This document shows, one piece after another, positions 1-8,169 of a stretch of 64,000 nt of DNA. Each line of letters starts with the position of its first letter. Positions within the stretch are counted from its first letter, which is position 1. Both the position numbers and the translations under genes were made by a program. The stretch is from positions 349,468 to 413,467 of the forward strand of contig NZ_NNBK01000011.1 of NCBI RefSeq assembly GCF_002803075.1, written 5' to 3'. This DNA is from Streptomyces sp. CB01373 (GTDB lineage Bacteria; Actinomycetota; Actinomycetes; Streptomycetales; Streptomycetaceae). Under the pieces are notes generated by a model. That model ran no database searches. It was not told the DNA's origin and saw only the letters and a program-made list of their open reading frames with translations.

Positions 1-100
1 CTCGAACGGGGTGCCGGGTCTCGACAACGGGGCCGCGCCTGTAATCCGTCCGCCCTTCCCCCGGCGCGGGCCCTGCTGCGATGATCGGGCCTGGTTTCTT

Positions 101-116
101 GTTAACCCACGTTAAC
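101..116. promoter_or_regulatory. Paired GTTAAC palindromes upstream of the enoyl-CoA hydratase
   Basis: Two identical GTTAAC palindromes lie at 101-106 and 111-116, one helical turn (10 bp) apart, directly before the ribosome binding site (AGGAGGG, 118-124). The position suggests a repressor site or 5' leader element. No regulator family is assigned. Confidence 0.3.
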
Positions 117-128
117 CAGGAGGGTGTC

Positions 129-923
129 ATGACCGAGGAGCGGTTCGGCGAGTTCGTGCTGGTGCGGCGGCACGAGTACGTCGCGGAGCTCGTCCTGGAC
201 CGGCCCAAGGCGATGAACGCCGTGTCCACGGACATGGCGCGGTCGATCGCCGCGGCCTGTGCGGCGCTCGCCGCCGACCGGGACGCGCGCGTGGTCGTCC
301 TGACGTCCTCGCACGAGCGGGCGTTCTGCGTCGGGGCCGACCTGAAGGAGCGCAACTCCTTCAGCGACGCCGACCTGGTGCGCCAGCGCCCGGTCGCACG
401 CGGGGCGTACACCGGCGTGCTGGAGCTGCCCATGCCGACGATCGCCGCGGTGCACGGGTTCGCACTCGGCGGCGGCTTCGAGCTGGCCCTGTCCTGCGAC
501 GTGATCGTGGCCGACCGTACGGCCGTGGTGGGGCTGCCGGAGGTCTCGGTGGGGGTGATCCCCGGCGGCGGCGGTACGCAGCTGCTGCCCCGGCGGGTGG
601 GTGCCGCCCGGGCCGCCGAGCTGATCTTCACGGCGCGCCGGCTGGAGGCGCCGGAGGCGGCCGAGCTGGGCCTCGTGGACCGGCTGGTGGACGAGGGCCG
701 TGACCGCGAGGAGGCCCTGGAGCTGGCCTCCCGGATGGCGGCGAACTCTCCGATCGGGTTGCGCGCCGCCAAGCGCGCGCTGCGACTCGGCCACGGCCTC
801 GACCTCCGGGCCGCCCTGGAGGTCGAGGACGCGGCCTGGCGCTCGGTCGCCTTCTCGGCGGACCGCGCGGAGGGAGTGGCGGCCTTCAACGAGAAGCGCC
901 GCCCCCAGTGGCCGGGGGAGTGA
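129..923 (+). CDS. Enoyl-CoA hydratase/isomerase (crotonase family)
   Basis: This 264-residue protein has the usual crotonase length and should hydrate 2-enoyl-CoA thioesters in fatty-acid or amino-acid catabolism in the cytosol. The oxyanion-hole segment HGFALGGGFELALSCD is at about 109-124. The two catalytic glutamates of true hydratases are both present, Glu118 in GGGFELA and Glu138 in GLPEVSVG, so hydratase activity is likely, although the substrate cannot be read from sequence. An upstream in-frame ATG at 81 exists, but the strong AGGAGGG site 5 bp before the ATG at 129 fixes the start there. The next gene on the same strand is 326 bp away, so this is probably a single-gene unit. Confidence 0.9.
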   Translation: MTEERFGEFVLVRRHEYVAELVLDRPKAMNAVSTDMARSIAAACAALAADRDARVVVLTSSHERAFCVGADLKERNSFSDADLVRQRPVARGAYTGVLELPMPTIAAVHGFALGGGFELALSCDVIVADRTAVVGLPEVSVGVIPGGGGTQLLPRRVGAARAAELIFTARRLEAPEAAELGLVDRLVDEGRDREEALELASRMAANSPIGLRAAKRALRLGHGLDLRAALEVEDAAWRSVAFSADRAEGVAAFNEKRRPQWPGE

Positions 924-1249
924 CCACCCCCTGACGAGAGCGGCCGGTCCGGCAGCCGCCGGCCCCGGAAGAGGCGGCTGTATCCGCACACCCCGGCCGG
1001 CTTGCGCCCCCGCCCCCCGCCGCTCGCCGCGCCCGCCGGACCGCCCGACCGTCGCGGTCGGCGGGTGGGCGGCGACCGCCCGGCCCCCGGGCCGGAAGTC
1101 GTCGGCCCCGCGCCTGTGGGGCCCAGCGGCGCCGCCGGTTGCCGGGCGGCGGCGGGGTTGCCGTCAGGTGCGTACCCGGGAGCCGCCGGTCCCGGTGTGT
1201 CTTCACGTGGGCCAATGTCTCGATTCAGGCGAAACATCCCTAGCCTGGG
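924..1249. other. Intergenic region without a gene
   Basis: This is 326 bp of very GC-rich DNA. A small hairpin with arms CCGACCG and CGGTCGG lies at 1045-1061. Near the right end, TAGCCT at 1241-1246 sits at the -10 position for transcription starting on the first codon of the next gene. No convincing coding sequence is seen. Confidence 0.6.
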
Positions 1250-2404
1250 GTGATGGGCGAGAACAGGCGGCTGGCGGCCGTGGTGGCGTTGGCGCAGGGG
1301 ATGGCCGCGGCGCAGACCTCGCGTGAGTCGTGGCGGGCGGCCGCGCTCGGCGCGTGCCGGGCGCTGGAGGGGAGTTTCGCCGCGCTCTCGGTATGGGAGC
1401 GCGAGCGCGGCCGGCTGCGGGTCCTGGTGAACGTGGGGGACCGGGCCCCGGAGGAGCGGGAGTTCCCGGAGGACGAGGCCTATCCGGTTCACCAGTTCCC
1501 CGAGATCACCGAGTTCCTGCACGAACGGTGGGCCTCGGGCGGTGAACCCGACGCCTGGGTGGAGACCGCCGACGGTGCGGCCGCGGGCCACCCCGGCTAC
1601 AGCCACCAGCGCGTGGCCGCGCTGCGCCGGCGCGGGCGCGGCTGCTGCGTGGTCGCGCCGATCGTGCAGCACGGACGCGCCTGGGGCGAGCTCTACGTCG
1701 CCCGCCCGGTCGGCCTCCCCCTCTTCGGCCGCTCCGACGCCGACTTCGCCACCGTGCTGGCCGCCGTGGTCGCCGCCGGGCTCTCCCAGAGCGAGCGGCT
1801 GGAAGAGGCCCGCAGGCTGGCGTTCACGGACGCGCTGACCGGGCTCGCCAACCGCCGTGCCGTCGACGTGATGCTCGACGAGGCGATCGAGCGGCACCGG
1901 CTGGACGGGGTCGCCGTCAGCCTCGTCGTCTGCGACCTCAACGGGCTCAAGCAGGTCAACGACACCCTCGGCCACGCCGTCGGCGACCGGCTCCTCGAAC
2001 GGTTCGGCTCCGTGCTGTCGCTGTGCGGCGCGATGGTGCCGGGTGCGCTCGTGGCACGGCTCGGCGGCGACGAGTTCTGCCTGGTCGCGGTCGGGCCGCC
2101 GGCCGACGAGGTGATCAAGGCGGCCGACGAGCTGTGCCGGCGCGCGGCCGAGCTGGAGCTGGGTGAGGGCGTCGCCTGCGGGGTCGCCTCGACCGAGCAC
2201 GCGATCGGGCCGGTACCGTCGGCCCGGCGGCTGTTCCGGCTCGCCGACGCCGCCCAGTACCGGGCGAAGGCGCTGCGCGCCGACCGGCCCGTGGTCGCGG
2301 GCCGTGAGGGCCCGCAGGACCCGGTCGTCAGCCTCGCCGACGCACCCCCGCCCGTACCGGAGGCCCCGGCGGAGCGGCGCCGCTTCCGGGGTCGCAGGCC
2401 CTGA
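1250..2404 (+). CDS. GAF-GGDEF diguanylate cyclase-like protein
   Basis: This is a protein of about 384 residues. The N-terminal half (about 1-185) resembles a GAF sensor, and the C-terminal half is a GGDEF domain with an intact GGDEF signature at about 272-276 and the upstream metal-binding stretch DLNGLKQVNDTLGH. It should therefore make cyclic di-GMP. The residues five before GGDEF (MVPGALVAR) do not match RxxD, so the product-inhibition I-site is absent. GTG 1250 and ATG 1253 are adjacent possible starts, and no Shine-Dalgarno sequence is seen. With TAGCCT at 1241-1246 the message may be leaderless. Gene order next to hutH matches the conserved Streptomyces GGDEF locus (possibly CdgE, from memory). 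Confidence 0.85.
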   Translation: MMGENRRLAAVVALAQGMAAAQTSRESWRAAALGACRALEGSFAALSVWERERGRLRVLVNVGDRAPEEREFPEDEAYPVHQFPEITEFLHERWASGGEPDAWVETADGAAAGHPGYSHQRVAALRRRGRGCCVVAPIVQHGRAWGELYVARPVGLPLFGRSDADFATVLAAVVAAGLSQSERLEEARRLAFTDALTGLANRRAVDVMLDEAIERHRLDGVAVSLVVCDLNGLKQVNDTLGHAVGDRLLERFGSVLSLCGAMVPGALVARLGGDEFCLVAVGPPADEVIKAADELCRRAAELELGEGVACGVASTEHAIGPVPSARRLFRLADAAQYRAKALRADRPVVAGREGPQDPVVSLADAPPPVPEAPAERRRFRGRRP

Positions 2405-2458
2405 CCGGCGCCGGGCATCCCGGCCGCGCGTTGTAAGAGCCACTCCCGCCACCCACTA

Positions 2459-2487
2459 GTGACATCTTCGCATTCACTGCGTACGCT
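2459..2487 (+). promoter_or_regulatory. hutH promoter, probably giving a leaderless mRNA
   Basis: GTGACA (2459-2464) and TACGCT (2482-2487) are separated by 17 bp and end 7 bp before the ATG at 2495. Transcription would start at or next to the first base of the codon, and no ribosome binding site is present. Confidence 0.5.
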
Positions 2488-2494
2488 CCTGAAT

Positions 2495-4069
2495 ATGGAT
2501 ATGCATACTGTGGTGGTGGGGACGTCGGGGGTCACCGCGTCCGACGTTCTCGCGGTGGCACGCGGCGGCGCCCGTGTCGAGCTCTCCGACGAGACGGTGG
2601 CGGCCCTGGCGGCGGCGCGGGAGATCGTGGACGCGCTGGCGGCCAAGCCCGAACCCGTCTACGGCGTCAGCACCGGCTTCGGCGCCCTGGCGACCCGGCA
2701 CATCAGCCAGGAGCTGCGCACCCAGCTCCAGCGCAACATCGTCCGCTCGCACGCCGCCGGCCTGGGCCCGGCGGTCGAGCGTGAGGTCGTGCGGGCGCTG
2801 ATGTTCCTGCGGCTGAAGACCGTGTGCTCCGGGTACACCGGCGTGCGCCCCGAGGTCGCGCAGACCATGGCCGACGTGCTCAACGCCGGCATCACCCCGG
2901 TCGTGCACGAGTACGGCTCCCTCGGCTGCTCCGGCGACCTCGCCCCGCTGTCCCACTGCGCTCTCGCCCTCATGGGCGAAGGCGACGCGGAGGGCCCCGA
3001 CGGTGTCGTACGCCCGGCCGGCGAGCTGCTCGCCGAGCACGGCATCCAGCCCGTCGAGCTGCGCGAGAAGGAGGGCCTGGCCCTCCTCAACGGCACCGAC
3101 GGCATGCTCGGCATGCTGATCATGGCCCTCGCCGACCTCGACACCCTGTACAAGTCCGCCGACATCACCGCGGCCCTCAGCCTGGAGGCGCTGCTCGGCA
3201 CGGACAAGGTCCTCGCCCCCGAGCTGCACGCCATCCGCCCGCACCCGGGACAGGGCGCCTCCGCCGCCAACATGCTGGCCGTGCTCAAGGGCTCCGGCCT
3301 CACCGGGCACCACCAGGGCGACGCGCCCCGCGTGCAGGACGCCTACTCCGTGCGCTGCGCCCCGCAGGTCGCCGGCGCCGGCCGTGACACCCTCGCGCAC
3401 GCCCGCCTGGTCGCCGAGCGCGAACTGGCCTCCGCCGTCGACAACCCCGTCGTGCTGCCTGGGGGCACCTCCCAGGCTTTCGGCTCTGGGGGAGGGCGGG
3501 TGGAGTCCAACGGCAACTTCCACGGCGCCCCGGTCGCCTACGTGCTGGACTTCCTCGCCATCGCCGCCGCCGACCTCGGCTCCATCGCCGAGCGCCGTAC
3601 CGACCGGCTGCTCGACAAGAACCGCAGCCACGGCCTGCCGCCGTTCCTCGCCGACGACGCCGGTGTCGACTCGGGCCTGATGATCGCTCAGTACACGCAG
3701 GCCGCGCTGGTCAGCGAGATGAAGCGGCTCGCCGTACCGGCCTCCGTCGACTCCATCCCGTCCTCCGCCATGCAGGAGGACCACGTCTCCATGGGCTGGT
3801 CGGCGGCACGCAAGCTGCGGACGGCTGTCGGCAACCTGAACCGGATCATCGCGATCGAGCTCTACGCCGCCGCGCGCGCCGTGGAACTGCGCGAGGGCCT
3901 GACGCCGGCTCCGGCGAGCCGGGCGGTCATCGACGCCGCTCGCGAGGCGGGGGTCGGCGGGCCGGGCCCGGACCGCTTCCTCGCGCCCGACCTCGCCGCC
4001 GCGGACGCCTTCGTGCGGGACGGCGGCCTCCTCGCGGCGGCCGAGACCGTCACCGGCCCGCTGCAGTAG
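2495..4069 (+). CDS. hutH: Histidine ammonia-lyase
   Basis: This enzyme deaminates L-histidine to trans-urocanate, the first step of histidine use. The 524-residue protein starts MDMHTVVVGTSG, as in other streptomycete HutH proteins. It carries GSLGCSGDLAPLSH, in which Cys-Ser-Gly replaces the usual Ala-Ser-Gly precursor of the MIO cofactor, a known streptomycete feature. The substrate-binding stretch SNGNFHGAP is present. The unusual feature is an extra in-frame segment (GGTSQAFGSGG) just before GRVESNGNFHG, encoded by a GC-rich foldback repeat at 3461-3494. It makes the protein about ten residues longer than the roughly 514-residue S. griseus enzyme as I recall it. An earlier in-frame GTG at 2459 lies within the promoter and is unlikely to be used. 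Confidence 0.95.
   Translation: MDMHTVVVGTSGVTASDVLAVARGGARVELSDETVAALAAAREIVDALAAKPEPVYGVSTGFGALATRHISQELRTQLQRNIVRSHAAGLGPAVEREVVRALMFLRLKTVCSGYTGVRPEVAQTMADVLNAGITPVVHEYGSLGCSGDLAPLSHCALALMGEGDAEGPDGVVRPAGELLAEHGIQPVELREKEGLALLNGTDGMLGMLIMALADLDTLYKSADITAALSLEALLGTDKVLAPELHAIRPHPGQGASAANMLAVLKGSGLTGHHQGDAPRVQDAYSVRCAPQVAGAGRDTLAHARLVAERELASAVDNPVVLPGGTSQAFGSGGGRVESNGNFHGAPVAYVLDFLAIAAADLGSIAERRTDRLLDKNRSHGLPPFLADDAGVDSGLMIAQYTQAALVSEMKRLAVPASVDSIPSSAMQEDHVSMGWSAARKLRTAVGNLNRIIAIELYAAARAVELREGLTPAPASRAVIDAAREAGVGGPGPDRFLAPDLAAADAFVRDGGLLAAAETVTGPLQ
3461..3494. repeat. Intragenic Streptomyces-type palindromic repeat in hutH
   Basis: A segment beginning GGGGGCACCTCCCAG and ending CTGGGGGAG forms imperfect inverted arms around a short variable centre. 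It is read in frame as about ten Gly/Ser-rich residues in HutH. It resembles the small GC-rich foldback repeats normally seen between Streptomyces genes, including the CCCCCCTGCTCGAAGAGC core near 4171. Confidence 0.6.
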
Positions 4070-4090
4070 GACGGCGGGCCGGAGCCCAAG

Positions 4091-4237
4091 TCGGGGGAGT
4101 GCCGGGCTGGTGCCGCGGCAGGTGACGTTTGCCCGTGAAGGAGCGGCGTCCGGTGCGTGCTCTGCGGGTCCCCCCTGCTCGAAGAGCTCGGGGGAGTGCC
4201 GGGCGTCGCGCTGGGGCGAACGTTGCCTGTCGCGGCA
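4091..4237. repeat. MITE-like inverted-repeat element downstream of hutH
   Basis: The arms at 4111-4132 and 4216-4237 are inverted copies of about 22 bp (TGCCGCGGCAGG... against TGCCGCGACAGG...) with four mismatches, both containing an ACGTT core. Inside is a smaller palindrome around GCTCGAAGAGC (about 4171-4195). A 17-bp direct repeat, TCGGGGGAGTGCCGGGC, occurs at 4091-4107 and 4188-4204. No transposase is present. Confidence 0.5.
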
Positions 4238-4242
4238 CTGGT

Positions 4243-4578
4243 TCAGAAGCCCAGGCGCTCCCGGCGCACGGAGTAGACCACGAAACCGGCGCCCAGTATG
4301 AGGAGCGAGGTGCCGCCGACGACGTAGGGGGTCGTGTCGATGCTTCCGGTGTCGGCGAGTTCGGTCCCGCCGCCGGTGGGCGCGTCCTCCTGGACGTCGG
4401 ACACCTGCGCCGCCGCGGCGGGTCGCCCCTGCTCCGTGACCTGGGCCGTCGGCGGCGCCGGGTCCGCCCCTCTCGCCGGAGTGCCCACCGAGGCGTCCGC
4501 GGAGGGGACGAACCACAGGGCGCCCAGCAGGGTGCCCGCGGCGGTGGCGGTCAGCAACGTACGGCGAGCGGATGACAC
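4243..4578 (-). CDS. Small secreted sortase-anchored protein (LAxTG type)
   Basis: This 111-residue precursor has an N-terminal signal peptide (MSSARRTLLTATAAGTLLGALW, cleaved near ADA-S), a Pro/Ala-rich low-complexity middle and a complete sorting signal at the end. The sorting signal is LADTG, then a hydrophobic helix (about 87-105), then the basic tail RRERLGF. LAxTG is the motif used by class E sortases of high-GC actinobacteria, so the mature peptide of about 50-60 residues is expected to be linked to the cell wall. It contains no recognisable catalytic domain. It is transcribed towards hutH and away from the next gene, and probably forms a one-gene unit. Confidence 0.7.
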   Translation of the reverse strand: MSSARRTLLTATAAGTLLGALWFVPSADASVGTPARGADPAPPTAQVTEQGRPAAAAQVSDVQEDAPTGGGTELADTGSIDTTPYVVGGTSLLILGAGFVVYSVRRERLGF

Positions 4579-4687
4579 GGAATATCGATCCCCTTGTGGC
4601 GCTGGTGAATTGGCCGTGTGGGGCGATGTTAGTGAACGTCGCGGGTCACGGGAAAGTCACGGGAGGTTTGAGCCGTACGCTCCGTCC

Positions 4688-5053
4688 ATGAGCACTCCAG
4701 AGACTTCACGTTTTGTCCGCGTCAGCGTCGAGCTCGTCGTCGAGATCGAGGACGCGGAAGCCGTCATCGCCGCGGCCCGCAGCCGGATCGCCGAACACGC
4801 CGAGGACGGCGAACTGGACCCCGCGGAGCGGGCGCACGCCGAGGGAGCTGTGACGGAGGACACCGCCGAGGCCCTGGCGTACCTGGTCGATCCGTTCGAC
4901 CTGGTGGGCGAGGTACCGGGGGTCGAACTCCAGCAGGCCTCCTGGTCGAGCGAACGCATCGACTACGACCCCGATTCGCCGGACTGGGAGTTCGACGAGG
5001 ATGATGTCGACGGGGACGACGAGGAAGTGGACGCCGCGGGTCACTCCGGCTGA
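4688..5053 (+). CDS. Conserved acidic hypothetical protein
   Basis: This is a 121-residue cytosolic protein with a helical N-terminal half (RVSVELVVEIEDAEAVIAAARSRI) and a highly acidic tail (FDEDDVDGDDEEVDAAG). No signal peptide, membrane helix or known catalytic motif is seen. The ATG at 4688 is chosen because the conserved-looking reading starts MSTPETSRFVRV. TACGCT at 4676-4681 sits 6 bp before it with no ribosome binding site, suggesting a leaderless message. A strong terminator follows directly (5076-5104). Function is unknown. Confidence 0.65.
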   Translation: MSTPETSRFVRVSVELVVEIEDAEAVIAAARSRIAEHAEDGELDPAERAHAEGAVTEDTAEALAYLVDPFDLVGEVPGVELQQASWSSERIDYDPDSPDWEFDEDDVDGDDEEVDAAGHSG

Positions 5054-5075
5054 CGTCGCACGGGTCACATCGGCG

Positions 5076-5104
5076 ACCCCGGGCGCAACCGGCGCCCGGG
5101 GTTT
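5076..5104 (+). terminator. Intrinsic terminator after the acidic protein gene
   Basis: The perfect arms CCCCGGGCGC (5077-5086) and GCGCCCGGGG (5092-5101) with a 5-nt loop are followed by TTT. Confidence 0.7.
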
Positions 5105-5273
5105 CGTCGTCTCACGCAACGCGCAGGCCGGGCCGCGCACCGTCCGCTGCGGCGGACGTGGCGGGTTCCACACCTCACGACGTGGGAAATGGGACGAAAC
5201 GGTCGTAGCGTTGAGTGCTCGCGACGGGGGACTCGAGGTGTTTTGGGACTCGCCAACGATGGAGAAGCGTGTG

Positions 5274-6518
5274 ATGACGAACAGTAAGCGGCGCAAGCGC
5301 CTGACGGCCGCGTCCGCACTGCTCGGCGGTGTACTGGTGCTCACGGCCTGTTCCGGCGGCAGCGACGCGGCCGACGGCGGTGGGGACTCCTCGCGGGCCA
5401 AGGCCGACAAGGCCGCGGCCGAGGAGTCGTCGGAGGCCCAGATCAAGATCACACCAGCGGACGGCTCCGACAACGCCTCGATCAACAACTCCGCTGCCGT
5501 CACCGTGGCCAAGGGCACGTTGACGAAGGTGACCATGACGACCACCGACGGCAAGGCCGTCGAGGGGCAGATATCGGCCGACAAGACGAGCTGGAAGCCC
5601 AGCGGCCAGCTCGAGCGGGCCACCACCTACAAGGTGGCCGCGACCGCCACGGACGCCAAGGGCCGCGACGCCCACGAGAACGGCTCCTTCACCACGGTCG
5701 CCCCCGCGCACAGCTTCATCGGCTCGTTCACGCCGGACAACGGCACCACCGTGGGTGTCGGCATGCCCGTGTCGATCAACTTCGACAAGGCGATCACGAA
5801 CAAGGCGGATGTCGAGAAGGGCATCACCGTCACCTCCTCCAGCGGTCAGGAGGTCGCCTGCCACTGGTTCGGCGTCCAGCGGATGGACTGCCGTCCCGAG
5901 CACTACTGGCAGGAGAACTCCACCGTCACGCTGAAGCTCGATCTCGACGGCGTCGAGGGCGCCCAGGGTGTCTTCGGCGTGCAGCAGAAGACGGTCACCT
6001 TCAACATCGGCCGCAACCAGGTCTCCTACGTCGACGCCAAGACCAAGCAGATGAGGGTCACGCGGGACGGCAAGACCGTCAAGACCATCCCGATCTCCGC
6101 CGGCTCCCCCGAGAACACCACCTACGAGGGCGCGATGGTGATCTCCGAGAAGTTCCAGCAGACCCGGATGAACGGCGCCACGGTCGGCTTCACCGACGAC
6201 GACGGCAAGGGCGAGTACGACATCAAGGACGTGCCGCACGCCATGCGTCTGACCAACTCCGGCACCTTCATCCACGGCAACTACTGGGGCGGGCCGGGCG
6301 TCTTCGGCAACGTCAACACCAGCCACGGCTGTGTGGGCCTGCAGGACAAGAAGGGCGCCAACGACCCGAACACCCCGGGCGCGTGGTTCTTCAACAACTC
6401 GATCGTCGGTGACGTCGTCGTCGTCCAGAACACCGGCGACAAGACCGTCGCCCCGGACAACGGCCTCAACGGCTGGAACCTGAGCTGGGCTCAGTGGAAG
6501 GCCGGTTCGTCCGCCTGA
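5274..6518 (+). CDS. Lipoprotein L,D-transpeptidase (YkuD family) with Ig-like domains
   Basis: This is a cell-envelope enzyme that makes 3-3 peptidoglycan cross-links. The 414-residue precursor has a lipoprotein signal with lipobox LTAC (VLVLTACSGG). Two Ig-like (BIG-type) domains follow at about 55-235. The YkuD catalytic domain contains HGNYWGG and the SHGCVGL motif with nucleophile Cys353. This is the architecture of mycobacterial LdtMt2-type enzymes. The start is placed at ATG 5274 (MTNSKRRKRL), preceded by GGAG at 5261-5264. GTG 5271 and ATG 5259 are alternatives. A terminator hairpin follows the gene. The upstream sequence GGAAAT...GTT (5175-5212) weakly resembles an envelope-stress promoter, but I do not rely on it. 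Confidence 0.92.
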   Translation: MTNSKRRKRLTAASALLGGVLVLTACSGGSDAADGGGDSSRAKADKAAAEESSEAQIKITPADGSDNASINNSAAVTVAKGTLTKVTMTTTDGKAVEGQISADKTSWKPSGQLERATTYKVAATATDAKGRDAHENGSFTTVAPAHSFIGSFTPDNGTTVGVGMPVSINFDKAITNKADVEKGITVTSSSGQEVACHWFGVQRMDCRPEHYWQENSTVTLKLDLDGVEGAQGVFGVQQKTVTFNIGRNQVSYVDAKTKQMRVTRDGKTVKTIPISAGSPENTTYEGAMVISEKFQQTRMNGATVGFTDDDGKGEYDIKDVPHAMRLTNSGTFIHGNYWGGPGVFGNVNTSHGCVGLQDKKGANDPNTPGAWFFNNSIVGDVVVVQNTGDKTVAPDNGLNGWNLSWAQWKAGSSA

Positions 6519-6538
6519 CGACCGCTCGGCCTCCCCAG

Positions 6539-6574
6539 GACCGGTGCCGCCCCTCGGGGTTGCACCGGTCTTCT
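6539..6574 (+). terminator. Terminator after the L,D-transpeptidase gene
   Basis: The arms GACCGGTGC (6539-6547) and GCACCGGTC (6562-6570), with an internal CCCC/GGGG stem, are followed by TTCTC. Confidence 0.65.
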
Positions 6575-6633
6575 CATGCTTCTCTTATCCTGGCCTCAAG
6601 TCCCCATCACGGTGCGCCCCTACCGTCGGCCGC

Positions 6634-8100
6634 ATGTTCTTCACCTACCTGAGGCGCGAGCTGCGCCGCCGTCGAAAGGCGGCTCTCGTCGTCGCCTCCG
6701 GCCTCGCGCTGGGCATCGCGCTGGTCATCGTGGTCAACTCCGTGTCCAGCGGCATGAGCAGGGCGCAGGACAAGGTCCTGCAGTCGCTGTACGGGCTGGG
6801 CACGGACATGACCGTCAGCAAGGCGGCCACGCCGACGTCCGGCGACGCGCGCCCGCGCTTCAAGTTCGACGCCCAGGAGAACGGCGACAAGAACGACCAG
6901 AGCAGCGACCGGGTCATGGCGCAGGGCTTCACCACCCTGCCCGCCTCCACGGTCGACAAGGTGGCGGACCAGCGGGGCGTCTCCTCCGCGGTCGGCGGGC
7001 TCAGCCTCAACGTGGTGAGGATCAACGGCCAGTTCACCCGCGGCCAGTTCAAGCAGGACGGCGAGGGCGGGCAGACGCGCGGCGCGCCCGGCTCCGGGCC
7101 GCAGGGCCGGGTCATGGGCGGCGGCGCCGACTTCGACGTCAACCAGTACACGGTCTACGGCACCGACGTCACCCACCCGGAGCTCGGCCCGCTGACCTCC
7201 TCGAAGATCACCGACGGCCGTACCTTCAAGACCGGTGAGACCGACGCCAAGGTCGTCGTCGCCGACTCGGCGTACGCCAAGGAGAAGAAGCTCAAGGTCG
7301 GCGGCAGCGTCACCATCAAGAAGGTCAAGTACGAGGTGATCGGCATCGCCACCGCCAGCAGCGGGGACGCGGCGGCCAACCTCTACATCCCGCTGAAGCA
7401 GGCGCAGACCCTCAGCGGCGACAAGGACAAGGTCACCACGATCTACGTCAAGGCGACCGACTCCCAGCAGATCGACGCAGTCAAGGGCGCCATCCAGAAG
7501 AACGTCCCGGACACCACGGTCACCACCTCCGCCGATCTGGCCAAGACCGTCTCCGGCTCCCTGTCCACCGCCTCCGACCTGGCCACCAGCGTCGGCAGGT
7601 GGCTGTCCATCGCGGTGCTCGTGGCCGCCTTCCTCGTCGCCGGCCTGCTGACCTCCTCGGCGGTCTCCCGGCGGGTGCGCGAGTTCGGCACGCTCAAGGC
7701 GCTGGGCTGGAAGTCGGGCCGGGTGACCCGGCAGGTGGTCGGCGAGGCCGTCGTCAACGGACTGGTCGGCGGTGCCCTCGGCATCGCGCTCGGCCTGGCG
7801 GGTGCCTACGCGGTGACCGCGATCAGCCCGACGCTCCAGGCACAGCTCGGCGGTTCGGGCGGCGGTTCGGGCGGCGGGGGTGCCTTCGGCGGAGGCGGGG
7901 GCTTCGGCGGCGGAGGCTTCGGCGGTCCCGGCCGGCAGGCCGCGAAGTCCCTGGAGGTCGCGCTCACCGCGCCGGTCAGCCTCACCACCATCGTCCTCGC
8001 GGTCGGCCTCGCCGTGGCCGGCGGCCTGATCGCCGGCGCGTTCGGCGGCTGGCGGGCCTCCCGGCTGCGCCCGGCGGACGCCCTGCGGCGCGTCGAGTAG
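6634..8100 (+). CDS. MacB/FtsX-type ABC transporter permease
   Basis: This 488-residue permease has one N-terminal membrane helix (about 17-38), a long extracytoplasmic MacB-like domain, and three C-terminal helices of the FtsX fold with the typical coupling segment VRRVREFGTLKALGWK. Between the last two helices is a low-complexity glycine run (GGSGGGSGGGGAFGGGGGF and onward, about 407-435), which is unusual for the family. It pairs with the ATPase 69 bp downstream. Such pairs move envelope substrates or act as mechanotransmitters, and the cargo is not predictable. ATG 6634 is preferred because the helix begins directly after it. TACCGT at 6621-6626 suggests a leaderless message. Earlier in-frame codons would place the terminator inside the gene. 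Confidence 0.87.
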   Translation: MFFTYLRRELRRRRKAALVVASGLALGIALVIVVNSVSSGMSRAQDKVLQSLYGLGTDMTVSKAATPTSGDARPRFKFDAQENGDKNDQSSDRVMAQGFTTLPASTVDKVADQRGVSSAVGGLSLNVVRINGQFTRGQFKQDGEGGQTRGAPGSGPQGRVMGGGADFDVNQYTVYGTDVTHPELGPLTSSKITDGRTFKTGETDAKVVVADSAYAKEKKLKVGGSVTIKKVKYEVIGIATASSGDAAANLYIPLKQAQTLSGDKDKVTTIYVKATDSQQIDAVKGAIQKNVPDTTVTTSADLAKTVSGSLSTASDLATSVGRWLSIAVLVAAFLVAGLLTSSAVSRRVREFGTLKALGWKSGRVTRQVVGEAVVNGLVGGALGIALGLAGAYAVTAISPTLQAQLGGSGGGSGGGGAFGGGGGFGGGGFGGPGRQAAKSLEVALTAPVSLTTIVLAVGLAVAGGLIAGAFGGWRASRLRPADALRRVE

Positions 8101-8169
8101 CGCGCCGCCCTCCGCGAACCGGCGGGCCACCGGCCCCCTTCTCCCCGCATCCCAGGAGCTGCTTCCCTC

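Noticed and set aside
700..1326. Frame of about 200 codons overlapping the 3' end of the enoyl-CoA hydratase gene
   Set aside because: No ribosome site, shadow composition, and most of its unique part lies in non-coding DNA.
2474..4516. Long minus-strand frame opposite hutH
   Set aside because: HutH is unmistakable on the plus strand, and the antisense product is low-complexity Gly/Arg/Val without domains.
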